Part shown: positions 1 to 7,606 of the stretch, in pieces | How positions within the stretch are numbered: the stretch's first letter is position 1 | Layout of the letters: every line of letters starts with the position of its first letter | From: Catellatospora vulcania | GTDB taxonomy: Bacteria; Actinomycetota; Actinomycetes; Mycobacteriales; Micromonosporaceae | NCBI RefSeq assembly: GCF_009720385.1 | Contig: NZ_ML769306.1 | Coordinates: 60,995 to 124,994 of the forward strand | DNA length: 64,000 nucleotides | Direction: 5' to 3' | The notes under the pieces: model-generated | Seen by the model: only the letters and a program-made list of their open reading frames with translations | What the model was told of the DNA's origin: nothing | The model's database searches: none | Made by a program: the position numbers and the translations under genes

Positions 1-7
1 CGGGTGC

Positions 8-208
8 TCACCAGGGCAGCACGCCGTCGGCGGCGTCGCCGTGCGACATGCTCAGATCGCCCCACAGCACCCCGGTCGGCCCGTCCGGCGGCAGCGTCGC
101 CAGGTGCACACTGACCAGCGCGCCCTGCTCCGGCGTACGCGGACCGCTGTTGCCGTTGAGGTCAGTGGCGCAGTAGCCGGGATTGGCCGCGACGCCGACC
201 GCGTGGCC
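8..208 (-). pseudogene. C-terminal relic of a short-chain dehydrogenase
   Basis: Read leftwards, the frame ending at the stop codon at 8-10 gives about 66 residues that look like the C-terminal end of a classical short-chain dehydrogenase, including the stretch NPGYCATDLNGNSG followed by RTPEQGA and a family-typical GPTGVLW tail. The catalytic YxxxK motif and the Rossmann N-terminus are absent. The frame stays open to the right but runs into a hairpin at 253-290 without a recognisable start codon or homologous sequence. I therefore read it as a relic left by deletion of the first two thirds of the gene, not as a live small gene. Confidence 0.6.
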
Positions 209-252
209 ACCCAGAACTACCTCAGGTCCAAGTACGCCCTGCCGTAACCGTC

Positions 253-290
253 CTCGCCGGTCCCGCCCCCGACCGGGCGGGACCGGCGAG
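253..290 (-). terminator. Hairpin terminator after the marR operon
   Basis: A perfect 15-bp inverted repeat (253-267 with 276-290, 8-nt loop) lies just past the stop codon of the leftward MarR gene. No U-tract follows, as is common in high-GC actinobacteria. Confidence 0.7.
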
Positions 291-343
291 ACGGCCTGGA
301 ACCATGAACAGCCCGGCGCGTTCAGGGCCCGGCCTCGTCGGAG

Positions 344-778
344 TCAGGGGCCGATCCCGTACGAGCGGGTGATGAGATCAGCCATCGCCCGCTGGAAGTC
401 GTCGCGCTGACGTCGACTCCACCCCGCAGTCAGCTCGCCGAAGACCTTTTCCTGCCACGCGTGCGCGTGTGCCAGTGCCTCGTGACCGGCGGCGGTGATG
501 GAGACCTCGCGCCGACGCCCGTCCGACGCGCCCTTCGCCATCGTCAGACAACCCGCGTCGGCAGCACTTCTGATCAGCCGCGACGCTCCGCTCTGGTCGA
601 TGCCGAGCTCGTGCGCGACCGCGTTCACGGTTGCCGGCTCGTCGCGTTCGACCAGCGAGTTCACCGCCTCGGTCACCAGCACGATCCGCCCCTGCTCCGC
701 GGTCGCGTCCTCGGCGGCGCGGCGCGACCAGTGCCGGACGAACCCGAACAGCAGCTGCCCCGGCCCCTGGACGCTCAT
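344..778 (-). CDS. MarR-family transcriptional regulator
   Basis: This 144-residue protein has the size and layout of a MarR-family winged-helix repressor. The recognition region lies at about residues 50-78 (VAHELGIDQSGASRLI) and is followed by a basic wing with DGRRR at 86-90. Long helices at both ends would form the dimer interface. The ATG overlaps the stop of the upstream SnoaL-like gene by 4 bp (ATGA), so the two are translationally coupled. A 37-bp palindrome in front of the operon is the natural candidate operator, which suggests autoregulation with a small-molecule ligand. The ligand cannot be read from the sequence. Confidence 0.85.
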   Translation of the reverse strand: MSVQGPGQLLFGFVRHWSRRAAEDATAEQGRIVLVTEAVNSLVERDEPATVNAVAHELGIDQSGASRLIRSAADAGCLTMAKGASDGRRREVSITAAGHEALAHAHAWQEKVFGELTAGWSRRQRDDFQRAMADLITRSYGIGP

Positions 779-1155
779 TCGGACGCGGCCATCTCGCGGC
801 AGAGGTAGGCCAGTTCGAGCGCGGATTTCAGATCGGGCAGGCGCAGCGCGGCCGTCACTTTGGCTCCCGCGACGCGGAACACCGTCGCCACCCGAGCGGG
901 CGTCTGGTTGCCGGGCCAGGTGGCGTCCTGCTCGACCACCATGAGTCGCTCGCTGACCGGGTGCCAGGATCGCGGCACCAGCCGGATCTGCGAGCGCTCC
1001 ACCCAGTCGGCGAACTGTTCAGGGGTGATCGGTCCCGCTCCTTTCGGGCCGAGGACGATCATCGGATCGCCGACCGCTTGCGCGGATCGCGCCAGGTCGC
1101 CGCCATTCACACTCGCGTGCCACTCGTTGATCGCGTCTTCCAGGTTCGACTCCAT
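775..1155 (-). CDS. SnoaL/NTF2-like small protein
   Basis: The product is 126 residues, the usual length of a SnoaL-like/NTF2-fold protein. Its N-terminal helix (EDAINEWHASVNGGD) is typical of the family, followed by alternating strands such as PMIVLGPKG and ARVATVFRVAG. The fold serves as a small hydrolase, isomerase or ligand-binding protein, and no specific activity can be assigned. It is the first gene of a two-gene operon with marR. The ATG at 1153-1155 sits only 1 nt from the edge of the 37-bp palindrome, so there is no room for a normal Shine-Dalgarno sequence and the mRNA may be leaderless. Confidence 0.7.
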   Translation of the reverse strand: MESNLEDAINEWHASVNGGDLARSAQAVGDPMIVLGPKGAGPITPEQFADWVERSQIRLVPRSWHPVSERLMVVEQDATWPGNQTPARVATVFRVAGAKVTAALRLPDLKSALELAYLCREMAASE

Positions 1156-1156
1156 G

Positions 1157-1193
1157 CCCGTAAACTATATGCGATCCGCATATAGTTTACGGG
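1157..1193. promoter_or_regulatory. Long palindrome, candidate MarR operator
   Basis: A perfect 17-bp inverted repeat (1157-1173 and 1177-1193) with a 3-nt centre (atc) abuts the start codon of the SnoaL-like gene. The arms are AT-rich at the core (taaactatatgcg) in an otherwise GC-rich context. Position and symmetry suit a dimeric MarR repressor, presumably the downstream gene product. Confidence 0.8.
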
Positions 1194-1349
1194 AGCGGCC
1201 TTGAGGTCCTCGCACCACCCATCACGAGGGCTGGGGCCTACCCGGGCCGGTCACCGAAGTGGCGGCGCAGTGTTCGGACGCGCACCTCACCGTCCCGGGT
1301 CCGGCCAACGACCAGGCCGGCGGGCCGGACCACCGCTACCGTAAGGATC

Positions 1350-2177
1350 ATGGCGCGATCCGCCCGGCTGACCGAACCGATCGTGGAACAGGTCGATGCG
1401 GGCACCGCCGCGCTGGTACCCGACGTGGGTCGCCGAGGCGGGTGGACCCTGTTCGTCGACGACACCGCCCAGTCCTACGTCCACCTCACCGACCCGACCC
1501 ATCTGGAGTTCGGGTACGTACGCCGGATCGCGACGGTCATCGACGCGGCCGCACCGGCCGGGGCGCCGCTACGTGTCCTGCACCTGGGTGGCGGCGCGCT
1601 GACGCTGCCGCGTTACGTCGAGGCCACCCGCCCCGGCTCGACCCAGCGGGTGATCGAGTACGACCGCAAGCTCTACACGCTGGTCCGGCGGGTCCTCCCG
1701 CTGCCGCCGGGCGACCTGCGGGTGCGCATCGCCGACGCCTGCCACGCCGTGGCCGCGGTCAGGCCCGACACCTTCGACCTGGTCATCACCGATCTGTACC
1801 AGGGCGACCAGATGCCGCACGGCGCGACGACCGCCGGCTTCGCCGGGGACGTGGCGCGAGCATTGCGGCCCGGCGGTCTCTACGCGGCGAACCTGCTCGA
1901 CACGCCCGCCTACACCTTCACCGACACGCAGACGGCAACGGCGCGAGCCGAGTTCGCCGACGTCTGCCTGATCGCCGACGACGGCTTCGAGCGGCGTGCC
2001 GGACAGCACAACGTCGTGCTGGCCGCCGTCACCGCCCCCGGGCCGCTGCCCATGGCAGGTCTGGCGGGCCGCCTGAACGGGCCACCCCGGGGCCGCATCC
2101 TGCACGGAGCCGACCTCGCGCACCCCATCAGCGCAGCCCGCCCGCGAACAGGCGCTCCCCGCACGACACGCCACTGA
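1350..2177 (+). CDS. Spermidine synthase-like methyltransferase-fold protein
   Basis: The 275-residue product has the Rossmann-type nucleotide fold of the spermidine synthase/class I methyltransferase superfamily: glycine-rich loop LHLGGGALTLPRY around residues 78-89, acidic strand end IEYD at 102-105, and the strand-loop DLVITDLYQGDQMPHG near 143-157, where polyamine synthases hold their aminopropyl-transfer residues. Actinobacteria carry many such proteins of unknown substrate, often annotated as fused or partial spermidine synthases. The last 35 residues are Pro/Arg-rich and probably disordered. It stands alone, convergent with the small membrane protein to its right. Polyamine synthesis is not certain. 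Confidence 0.65.
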   Translation: MARSARLTEPIVEQVDAGTAALVPDVGRRGGWTLFVDDTAQSYVHLTDPTHLEFGYVRRIATVIDAAAPAGAPLRVLHLGGGALTLPRYVEATRPGSTQRVIEYDRKLYTLVRRVLPLPPGDLRVRIADACHAVAAVRPDTFDLVITDLYQGDQMPHGATTAGFAGDVARALRPGGLYAANLLDTPAYTFTDTQTATARAEFADVCLIADDGFERRAGQHNVVLAAVTAPGPLPMAGLAGRLNGPPRGRILHGADLAHPISAARPRTGAPRTTRH

Positions 2178-2233
2178 CCGCGGCCGGGCGGACGTCCGCG
2201 GCCTCGACCGGGCGCGGTGCGGCGTCAGCCGGC

Positions 2234-2518
2234 TCATTCGAACGGACGCATCAGCGCGAACAGGACCACCGGCAGGCCCACCACCACGAACGTCAGCGGC
2301 AGCGGCCATCCGGACAGCTCCGACAGGCCGAACGCGCCGAGCACGCTCACCCCGAGCAGCGCCACGACGGGCAGGAGGTAGTCCAGCAGCGCGTCAGCGA
2401 AGTACCTGATCGCGGCGCCCAGGCAGATGAACGCGAGCCCGATGAGAAAGAGTTCCACCGCGCCCTCCGCGCCGCCGGACCGCCAGATCGAGATCAAGAT
2501 AACGGCCGCTCGCGCCAT
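2234..2518 (-). CDS. Small membrane protein of unknown function
   Basis: A 94-residue hydrophobic protein with about three predicted membrane segments (VELFLIGLAFICLGAAIRYF; LLDYLLPVVALLGVSVLGAF; LPLTFVVVGLPVVLFAL). I do not recognise a family. It is monocistronic and convergent with the spermidine-synthase-like gene. The start chosen is the first in-frame start codon. Confidence 0.5.
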   Translation of the reverse strand: MARAAVILISIWRSGGAEGAVELFLIGLAFICLGAAIRYFADALLDYLLPVVALLGVSVLGAFGLSELSGWPLPLTFVVVGLPVVLFALMRPFE

Positions 2519-2610
2519 GAGCCATGGTGTATCGCCTCACCGACATCTGCCTGAGCCTCGGCGAAGCCCCGAAGCCGGCCGCCCGCTGGCGCACCGGCCG
2601 CCGCGGCAGC

Positions 2611-2970
2611 TCAGCGGGCGCTCGGCCCGAGCGGAGCCGCGCCCGGGGCCGGGGCAGGCGACGGCTCCTTCAGCTCGACGAAGACCGCGTGCGTCTCGGT
2701 GGCGCCGATGTTCTCCCCGCTGTGCTCCTGGGCGCCGATCCACCGGGCGTGCGCCGCCGGCAGCTCGATGTCGGCGTGCCGGTCGCCGCTGGAGACCCGG
2801 CGCTGGAAGCCGCTGAGAGTGACCATCACGCTGTCCGGGTGTCGGTGCGGATGCGTCCGGTCGCCCGGTCGGTCGCGGTACTGCAACACCCGCACCCGCT
2901 CGTTCTCGAACAGGACACGGTAGAGGTCCGGGTCGGTGACGACGGGGTCCTGGGGATCCTGACCGGTCAT
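2611..2970 (-). CDS. Small cupin-like protein
   Basis: The product is 119 residues from the ATG at 2968-2970. It has a cupin-type arrangement: DRTHPHRHPDSVMVTLSG near residues 37-54 supplies the His cluster that normally binds metal, and a second strand region (TETHAVFVELK) follows near 91-101. The Pro/Ala-rich tail is probably disordered. Cupin singletons of this size can be isomerases, dioxygenases or ligand sensors, so no reaction is assigned. It is divergent from tetR, with only 63 bp between the two starts, so it is a likely direct target of that repressor. The frame stays open upstream of the ATG, but the extension reads antisense through the tetR gene and its operator, so I did not use it. 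Confidence 0.65.
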   Translation of the reverse strand: MTGQDPQDPVVTDPDLYRVLFENERVRVLQYRDRPGDRTHPHRHPDSVMVTLSGFQRRVSSGDRHADIELPAAHARWIGAQEHSGENIGATETHAVFVELKEPSPAPAPGAAPLGPSAR

Positions 2971-3026
2971 GGCGCACCTGATTCCGTCCGGCCGGCGTCG
3001 CGCGACGCCGGGATATGGCACTGAAG

Positions 3027-3052
3027 TACCATCATGGTAATGGCGATACCAT
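3027..3052. promoter_or_regulatory. Candidate TetR operator in the cupin/tetR intergenic region
   Basis: Three copies of the hexamer TACCAT/ATGGTA lie at 3027-3032, 3034-3039 (inverted) and 3047-3052, giving nested inverted repeats with 1-nt and 7-nt spacers. The cluster overlaps the proposed tetR start codon at 3034, so repressor binding would block transcription of both divergent genes. Confidence 0.6.
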
Positions 3053-3639
3053 ATGAAGCGAGCGGTCGGACGCGGCAGAAGTCGCGGACCCGACAGGCAC
3101 TGGTCGATGCGGCCCGGGAACTCCTTGCCCAGGGTGCAACCCCGCAGGTCGAGCACGCCGCGGAACGCGCCGGGATCTCGCGCACGACCGCCTACCGCTA
3201 CTTCCCCAACCAGCGCGCACTGCTCATGGCGGCCCACCCGCAGATCTCGCCGGAGACCCTGCTCGACGCCGACGCGCCCGAGGAGCCGCACGCCCGGCTA
3301 GATGCGTTCATGGCCGCCTTCACCGGCTACAACCTCGAATGGGAACCGCAGCTGCGCACCGCGCTGCGACTCGCCCTGGACGAGCCGGGCGACCGGCCGG
3401 TGCTGCGCCAGGGCCGTGCCGTCGGCTGGCTGGAGCACGCCCTCGAACCGGTGCGCCGGACCCGGCCCGACGTCGACGTGCGCGCGCTCGCGGTGGCGAT
3501 CCGCTCGGCCACCGGAATCGAAGCCCTGATCTGGCTGGTCGACGTCGCCGGGCAGACCCGGCAGGACGCGGCCGAGACCGTGCGACGTACCGCCCAGGCC
3601 CTGCTCGCTGCCGCCCTGGCCGACACCGCGCGGCGCTGA
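3034..3639 (+). CDS. TetR-family transcriptional regulator
   Basis: A 201-residue TetR-type repressor. The N-terminal helix-turn-helix spans about residues 16-62, with VEHAAERAGISRTTAYRYFP as the canonical turn and recognition helix. The rest is a helical ligand-binding and dimerisation domain (LDAFMAAFTGYNLEW and following). It is divergent from the cupin gene and shares its promoter region. The first in-frame ATG lies inside the inverted repeats, so translation may be leaderless or begin at the second ATG (3040). The inducer is unknown. Confidence 0.85.
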   Translation: MVMAIPYEASGRTRQKSRTRQALVDAARELLAQGATPQVEHAAERAGISRTTAYRYFPNQRALLMAAHPQISPETLLDADAPEEPHARLDAFMAAFTGYNLEWEPQLRTALRLALDEPGDRPVLRQGRAVGWLEHALEPVRRTRPDVDVRALAVAIRSATGIEALIWLVDVAGQTRQDAAETVRRTAQALLAAALADTARR

Positions 3640-3718
3640 CGGCCCTGCGCGGCAGCCGGGCCGGCACGGTGCTGCGGTGTCGCTGCCGGGTCAGCCAGAA
3701 GCGATACCGGTGGCGGCG

Positions 3719-3750
3719 GTGCCGGGCGGCCGCGTACGGCCGCCCGGCAC
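3719..3750. terminator. Bidirectional hairpin between tetR and the protease
   Basis: A perfect 14-bp stem (3719-3732 with 3737-3750) with a CGTA tetraloop lies between the convergent tetR and protease genes and can serve both. Confidence 0.75.
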
Positions 3751-3755
3751 GACGG

Positions 3756-5198
3756 TCACGGCCGCTGGTAGCCGAAGGTGTACGACGCGCCGCCGCGGTC
3801 GCCGATCACCCGGTAGCGGTACTTGCCCGCGGCGCCGTTGTGCACGAGGTACTCGTCACCGAACGCGGTGTCGGACGTCGCCACGGTGCGCCACTGGCGC
3901 AGGCTGAACAACTGCAGCTCCAGCCGCAGCGCACTGCCGGCGGTCAGGCACGCCCGGTGCAGGCCTGCCGACGCCTGGAATCCGGCGCCCGCGCTGTCGG
4001 GTTCGAACTCCGAGGCGTTCATGCGGGGAATGAACCCGGTCTGCACCGCCGGGTAGGTGTTGCAGGCCTGCCGCGGGCTGGTGGTCAGAGTGAGCCCGTA
4101 CGTCGTGAGGATCTCGGCGAGCGGCTGGAAGTAGGTGTCGGACTCGCTGGTGGTGCAGTCGCCGGCCTTTCCCGACAGCACGCCCTGGGCGTGGTCCACG
4201 GCGAGGAAGGGCCCGCCGGAGTCACCGAAGTCGGCGCAGGCCGTGGTGCGGGTGAGGCCGCCGACGACCTCGCCGGAGGTGTAGTTCACGGTGACGTTGA
4301 GGGCGTCGACGGCCCCGCAGTGCCAGCCCGTGGTGGCGCCGGAGCGGCACACCAGCGCGTTGACCGGGGCAGGCTGGGCGCCGACCACGGTGACGTCGGT
4401 GCCGTTCCACCGGGTGACCGTCGGCGTCGGTGTCCAGTCCGCGGTGGTCGCCACCCAGCCGAAGTCGCCCTCGGCGCCGAACGTCGAGGCCTGCACGGCG
4501 CCCATCACGACGCCGTTGTCGTGGATGGTCCACGTGCCGGCGGAACCGCAGTGGCCCGCGGTGACGTATCCGCCGGCCACCGAGAACCCGATGGAGCAGC
4601 CGCCGCCGGCGATGTAACGTTCGCCGCCGCGGATGTCGATGGCCGGGCTCGGGCGCTGCGCCGCGTGCCGTACCTCGACCAGCGCCGGGTCGGTGCCGCT
4701 CGCGGCGATGAAGGCGGCCGCGGCCGCGGGCTCGGTGGCGGTCACCACCACGCGGTTGCGCACCACATCGACGTACCAGCTGGTGACCGCCCCGGACACG
4801 CGGACGCGGGCCTGGTCGAGCCGCGACTTGGCCGTGCCGAGGGTCGCGGCGCTGTGCGGCACCACCACCGGGGTCGCACCTGCTGCGTTCACGGTCCCGG
4901 CGAGCCGGTCGTCGCTGACGGCCACGGTGAGCGTCTCACCGGTCAGCCAGCTTCCCGCGTACGCTGCGCCGAGCCGCGCGCGCAGCAGCTGGTCGATTTC
5001 CCTGGCACGTGAGTCGGCGGCGAGCCGCGCACGGGCCTGCGCAGGGGTGAGGCCGAAGTCGCGCTGCACCGCCTCGATCATCGTGGCGGCGGCCGGGGGC
5101 GCCGGGTCGCGCGGCGGGGCGGCTGCCGCGGGCGCCGCGGGCACGAGCGGGAGCAGAGCGGCCAGGGTCAGGGCGAGGCGTCGCCTCGGTCGGGGCAT
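3756..5198 (-). CDS. Secreted S1-family (streptogrisin/alpha-lytic type) serine protease
   Basis: A 480-residue secreted pre-pro-protease. A signal peptide occupies about residues 1-27. A pro-region typical of alpha-lytic protease/streptogrisins follows to about residue 190, including FGLTPAQARARL and the second pro-subdomain near 140-170. The mature chymotrypsin-fold domain starts near 185 (IDIRGGERYIAGGGCSIGF), with the catalytic triad at His216 (TAGHC), Asp245 (GDFGWV) and Ser327 (GDSGG). Paired cysteines around His216 and in CRSGATTGWHC match the family's disulfides. About 95 extra residues after position 385 (from PRQACNTYPAV) form a C-terminal domain with a lipocalin-like or carbohydrate-binding appearance (YRYRVIGDRGGASYTFGY). 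The protein would digest extracellular protein. Confidence 0.88.
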   Translation of the reverse strand: MPRPRRRLALTLAALLPLVPAAPAAAAPPRDPAPPAAATMIEAVQRDFGLTPAQARARLAADSRAREIDQLLRARLGAAYAGSWLTGETLTVAVSDDRLAGTVNAAGATPVVVPHSAATLGTAKSRLDQARVRVSGAVTSWYVDVVRNRVVVTATEPAAAAAFIAASGTDPALVEVRHAAQRPSPAIDIRGGERYIAGGGCSIGFSVAGGYVTAGHCGSAGTWTIHDNGVVMGAVQASTFGAEGDFGWVATTADWTPTPTVTRWNGTDVTVVGAQPAPVNALVCRSGATTGWHCGAVDALNVTVNYTSGEVVGGLTRTTACADFGDSGGPFLAVDHAQGVLSGKAGDCTTSESDTYFQPLAEILTTYGLTLTTSPRQACNTYPAVQTGFIPRMNASEFEPDSAGAGFQASAGLHRACLTAGSALRLELQLFSLRQWRTVATSDTAFGDEYLVHNGAAGKYRYRVIGDRGGASYTFGYQRP

Positions 5199-5262
5199 CG
5201 GATCTCCTGGGAGTGGGCACGCGCCCGGACCGGAGCGCGGGACTGCCCGGATCCTAACAACC

Positions 5263-5292
5263 TACATCGATGTACTTCGTTTCATCGATGTA
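5263..5292. promoter_or_regulatory. Repeated CATCGATGTA element before the protease
   Basis: The palindrome tacatcgatgta (5263-5274) is followed 18 nt later by a second copy of catcgatgta (5283-5292). The pair sits 65-95 bp upstream of the protease start, a plausible operator for an unidentified regulator. Confidence 0.5.
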
Positions 5293-5322
5293 AACGCTTT
5301 GCGGACCCGCCGGATCGCACCG

Positions 5323-6135
5323 CTACCGGCCGGCTGGGGTGGGGTCGGGGAAGTTGCGCTGAGGGCAGGTGTCGGGCCGGGCCGGGTCGTAGCGGTGCAG
5401 GGCGACCGCGATGCCACCGGCGGGCACGCTGGTCACCGGAGCGGTGTCCGAGATCATCACTACGCCGTGCCAGCCGGTGTATCCGGCGCGGTAGAGCGTG
5501 CAGTTGCCGACGATCCGCATCCCCGGCACGGCCACGGACTGGGCGCGGGTGCGCAGGAACGTGCTCGGGTCGTAGGGGTTGCTCTGCAGGAAGTAGAAGC
5601 CCGTGTCGGGGGTCGTATTGGCCCAGAACATCTCCCCGTGGGTCAGGTACATGTCGAAGACGTTGACCACGTCCCGGCTGTCGAGCCAGGCGAAGGCCAG
5701 ATCCGGGTCCCCGGGACCGCTCACCCCGTCGTTGGCGGCCGCGGGCAGCACGATCTTCCCGGTGGCCTGCCGCCACTGCACGTACGGGCTGTACCCGGTG
5801 ATCCGGGTCGCCTCGGCCCGGTAAGCGCCAAGGCCCCGCAGGTGGGAGTTGACCGCGATGAACTCGGTCCGGCCCGTCGGGTAGGTGCTCGACGCCAGCC
5901 ACGGGCCGGTGGCTTCCGACAGGCTGACGTTCCAGTTGTCCGGCGAGTAGACGGCCACCGCCGACCAGGCGGGCCGGCCGGTGGCGAGGTCGTACACGGT
6001 GCTGGCCTTCGGCCGCTGGATGGCGCCGTCGGGCAGCGGCGCCGCGTACGCCGGCGATGGCAGCAGCGTGACCGCCATCGCGCCGCACAGTGCGGCGGTC
6101 AGCGCGAACCGTCGGAAGCGGGCGGGTCTGTCCAT
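5323..6135 (-). CDS. Secreted protein of unknown function
   Basis: From the ATG at 6133-6135, preceded by an AGGAG-type ribosome binding site, the product is 270 residues with a clear Sec signal peptide (FALTAALCGAMAVTLLPSPAYA). The mature part has many aromatic residues and predicted strands, and two or more cysteines (GNCTLY; DTCPQ) that may form a disulfide. I do not recognise the family. The frame continues open upstream to 6360, but that part encodes a fragment of a different protein (see the ArsR relic) and not part of this one. It is co-directional with the protease gene, with an operator-like repeat in the gap. Confidence 0.65.
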   Translation of the reverse strand: MDRPARFRRFALTAALCGAMAVTLLPSPAYAAPLPDGAIQRPKASTVYDLATGRPAWSAVAVYSPDNWNVSLSEATGPWLASSTYPTGRTEFIAVNSHLRGLGAYRAEATRITGYSPYVQWRQATGKIVLPAAANDGVSGPGDPDLAFAWLDSRDVVNVFDMYLTHGEMFWANTTPDTGFYFLQSNPYDPSTFLRTRAQSVAVPGMRIVGNCTLYRAGYTGWHGVVMISDTAPVTSVPAGGIAVALHRYDPARPDTCPQRNFPDPTPAGR

Positions 6136-6288
6136 GGTGGCTCCTGGATGCCGCGTCGGGTGTTGGCCGACCCAGTGTGGGTCGGCTGCGCCGCCGGGAC
6201 ACCGGCAGCGTCGGGCACCCGACCTCGGCTCGCGATCGTTCGGCCCGCGCGCACGCGAGCCGCGGCCGTACATACCGGCTGCGCACCG

Positions 6289-6360
6289 CCTCTCCCACAG
6301 CGGTGAGACGCAGAGACGGACGTTCGCGAGGTCGCGCGCGTCGAACAGCATCCGGTTCAC
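6289..6360 (-). pseudogene. N-terminal relic of a second ArsR/DUF5937-type regulator
   Basis: From a GTG at 6358-6360 the frame encodes about 24 residues matching the N-terminus of the intact regulator at 6545-7537: DLANVRLCVSPLWE here against DAADIRFCISPLWE there. The similarity then stops and the frame fuses into the upstream region of the secreted-protein gene. Together with the duplicated operator at 6374-6389 this is the remnant of a duplicated regulator gene. Confidence 0.65.
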
Positions 6361-6373
6361 CGGGGCTCGATCT

Positions 6374-6389
6374 TTCGGCGTACGCCGAA
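6374..6389. promoter_or_regulatory. Duplicate ArsR-type operator (relic promoter)
   Basis: The perfect palindrome ttcggcgtacgccgaa lies 13 nt from the relic GTG start. The same element with one mismatch lies 13 nt from the intact regulator's start (7551-7566). Matching flanks extend to actgctg, 24 nt away in both copies. Confidence 0.7.
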
Positions 6390-6544
6390 TCGCTGTGTCC
6401 GCCCGTCACGGCACTGCTGAGATCGTCCTGTGCGCAGTCGCGACCGGACACGGCGACGACAGTGCACGGGCGCGACGGGCGGCGGCGTCCTCGAAGGACG
6501 ACGGGGGAGGACGCCGCATGTCCGTGGCTTCGGCCGGGCCGCCC

Positions 6545-7537
6545 TCAGCCGGCCTGTTCACCTGCCTCGAGCAGGGTGAGGCCGGCGGCCGTCACCACGT
6601 AGAGGACCGTACGGCCGTGGCGGCTGCGGGCCAGCAGGCCCGCGGCGTGCATGATCCGCAGGTGTTCCGACACGGTGGCGTTGGACATGTCCAGCCGCCG
6701 GGACAGCTCAGTGGTGGTGGCGGGCTCGCGCAGCATGTCCAGCAGGCGGGCCCGGGACGCCCCGAACAGGGCCGCGAGCGGCCCGTCCGCGGAAGCACCG
6801 CGCTCCCACAGCGTGGCCGCGGCGCGCGCCGGGTAGACGGCGAACGGCGGGGAGTCGGCGTGCAGCGTCCACAGCACCTTGCGGTCGACGAAGACGCTCG
6901 GCATCAGCGGCAGCCCGCGTCCGCGCAGGTCCAGGTCGACGTCCCACGGGTCGTCGGACTCGATGCCGTCGGTGTCCCAGCGGACCGTCGGGTGCAGCGT
7001 GTCGAACAGCCGCCGTACCCCACCCTCGGCCAGCTGGCGGGACCGGTAGGCGATGTCGGCCTCCAGCACCCCGCGCATCCGGGTCCAGTGTGGTGCGACG
7101 GCGAGCCGGTGCCATTCGCGCGCCGCCGCGACGAGGTCGGCCAGCAGCCGGGTCGGGTCGTGGGCCAGCGCGGCCGCGGTGCGCGGGCCCAGCGGCAGCC
7201 GCCTCGTGGTCGCCGCCAGGTCGGCGGCGACCACCTGCGGCGAGGTCGCCGCGACCACCGCCAGCTCGTCCTCGAGTTCGGCGGACGGCCCCGGCGGAGG
7301 CGGGGTCAGGAAGTCGGGAAGCCAGGCGCGGGGTCGGGTGAGCTCGGCCAGCAGGGCCATGGCGTCGGCGAGCGCCGGATCCGGGCGCAGCTGCCGGGCG
7401 GCGCGGATCCAGCCGAGGTGGATGGCGTGCCGGCCGCCGGACGCCAGCGCGAAGTGGCTGCGCACCGTCTCCCACAGCGGGGAGATGCAGAAGCGGATGT
7501 CGGCGGCGTCGCTGACGCCGAACCGGATGCGGCTCAC
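6545..7537 (-). CDS. ArsR-type winged-helix regulator with N-terminal DUF5937-like domain
   Basis: A 330-residue regulator. The N-terminal two thirds (opening with FGVSDAADIRFCISPLWE) match the large domain often found before ArsR helix-turn-helix domains in actinobacteria. The C-terminal 90 residues carry the winged helix, with ATTTELSRRLDMSNATVSEH as the HTH and YVVTAAGLTLLE after the wing. No clustered metal-binding cysteines are visible, so this is probably not a metal sensor. The GTG start at 7535-7537 is supported by the matching start in the decayed duplicate. It is divergent from the inositol-monophosphatase-like gene, which it may control along with itself through the shared palindrome. 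Confidence 0.82.
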   Translation of the reverse strand: MSRIRFGVSDAADIRFCISPLWETVRSHFALASGGRHAIHLGWIRAARQLRPDPALADAMALLAELTRPRAWLPDFLTPPPPGPSAELEDELAVVAATSPQVVAADLAATTRRLPLGPRTAAALAHDPTRLLADLVAAAREWHRLAVAPHWTRMRGVLEADIAYRSRQLAEGGVRRLFDTLHPTVRWDTDGIESDDPWDVDLDLRGRGLPLMPSVFVDRKVLWTLHADSPPFAVYPARAAATLWERGASADGPLAALFGASRARLLDMLREPATTTELSRRLDMSNATVSEHLRIMHAAGLLARSRHGRTVLYVVTAAGLTLLEAGEQAG

Positions 7538-7550
7538 CGTGGCCCGACCT

Positions 7551-7566
7551 TTCGTCGTACGCCGAA
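7551..7566. promoter_or_regulatory. Palindromic operator between ArsR-type regulator and phosphatase-like gene
   Basis: The near-perfect palindrome ttcgtcgtacgccgaa sits in the 69-bp divergent gap, 13 nt from the regulator start and 40 nt from the ATG at 7607. It is duplicated at 6374-6389. Confidence 0.7.
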
Positions 7567-7606
7567 TTGATGGGTCAGTCCCCCACCGTACTGCTGGGAT
7601 CGTCGT

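Noticed and set aside
3339..5012. Long plus-strand frame opposite the protease.
   Set aside because: Shadow of the tetR gene and the protease; no motif.
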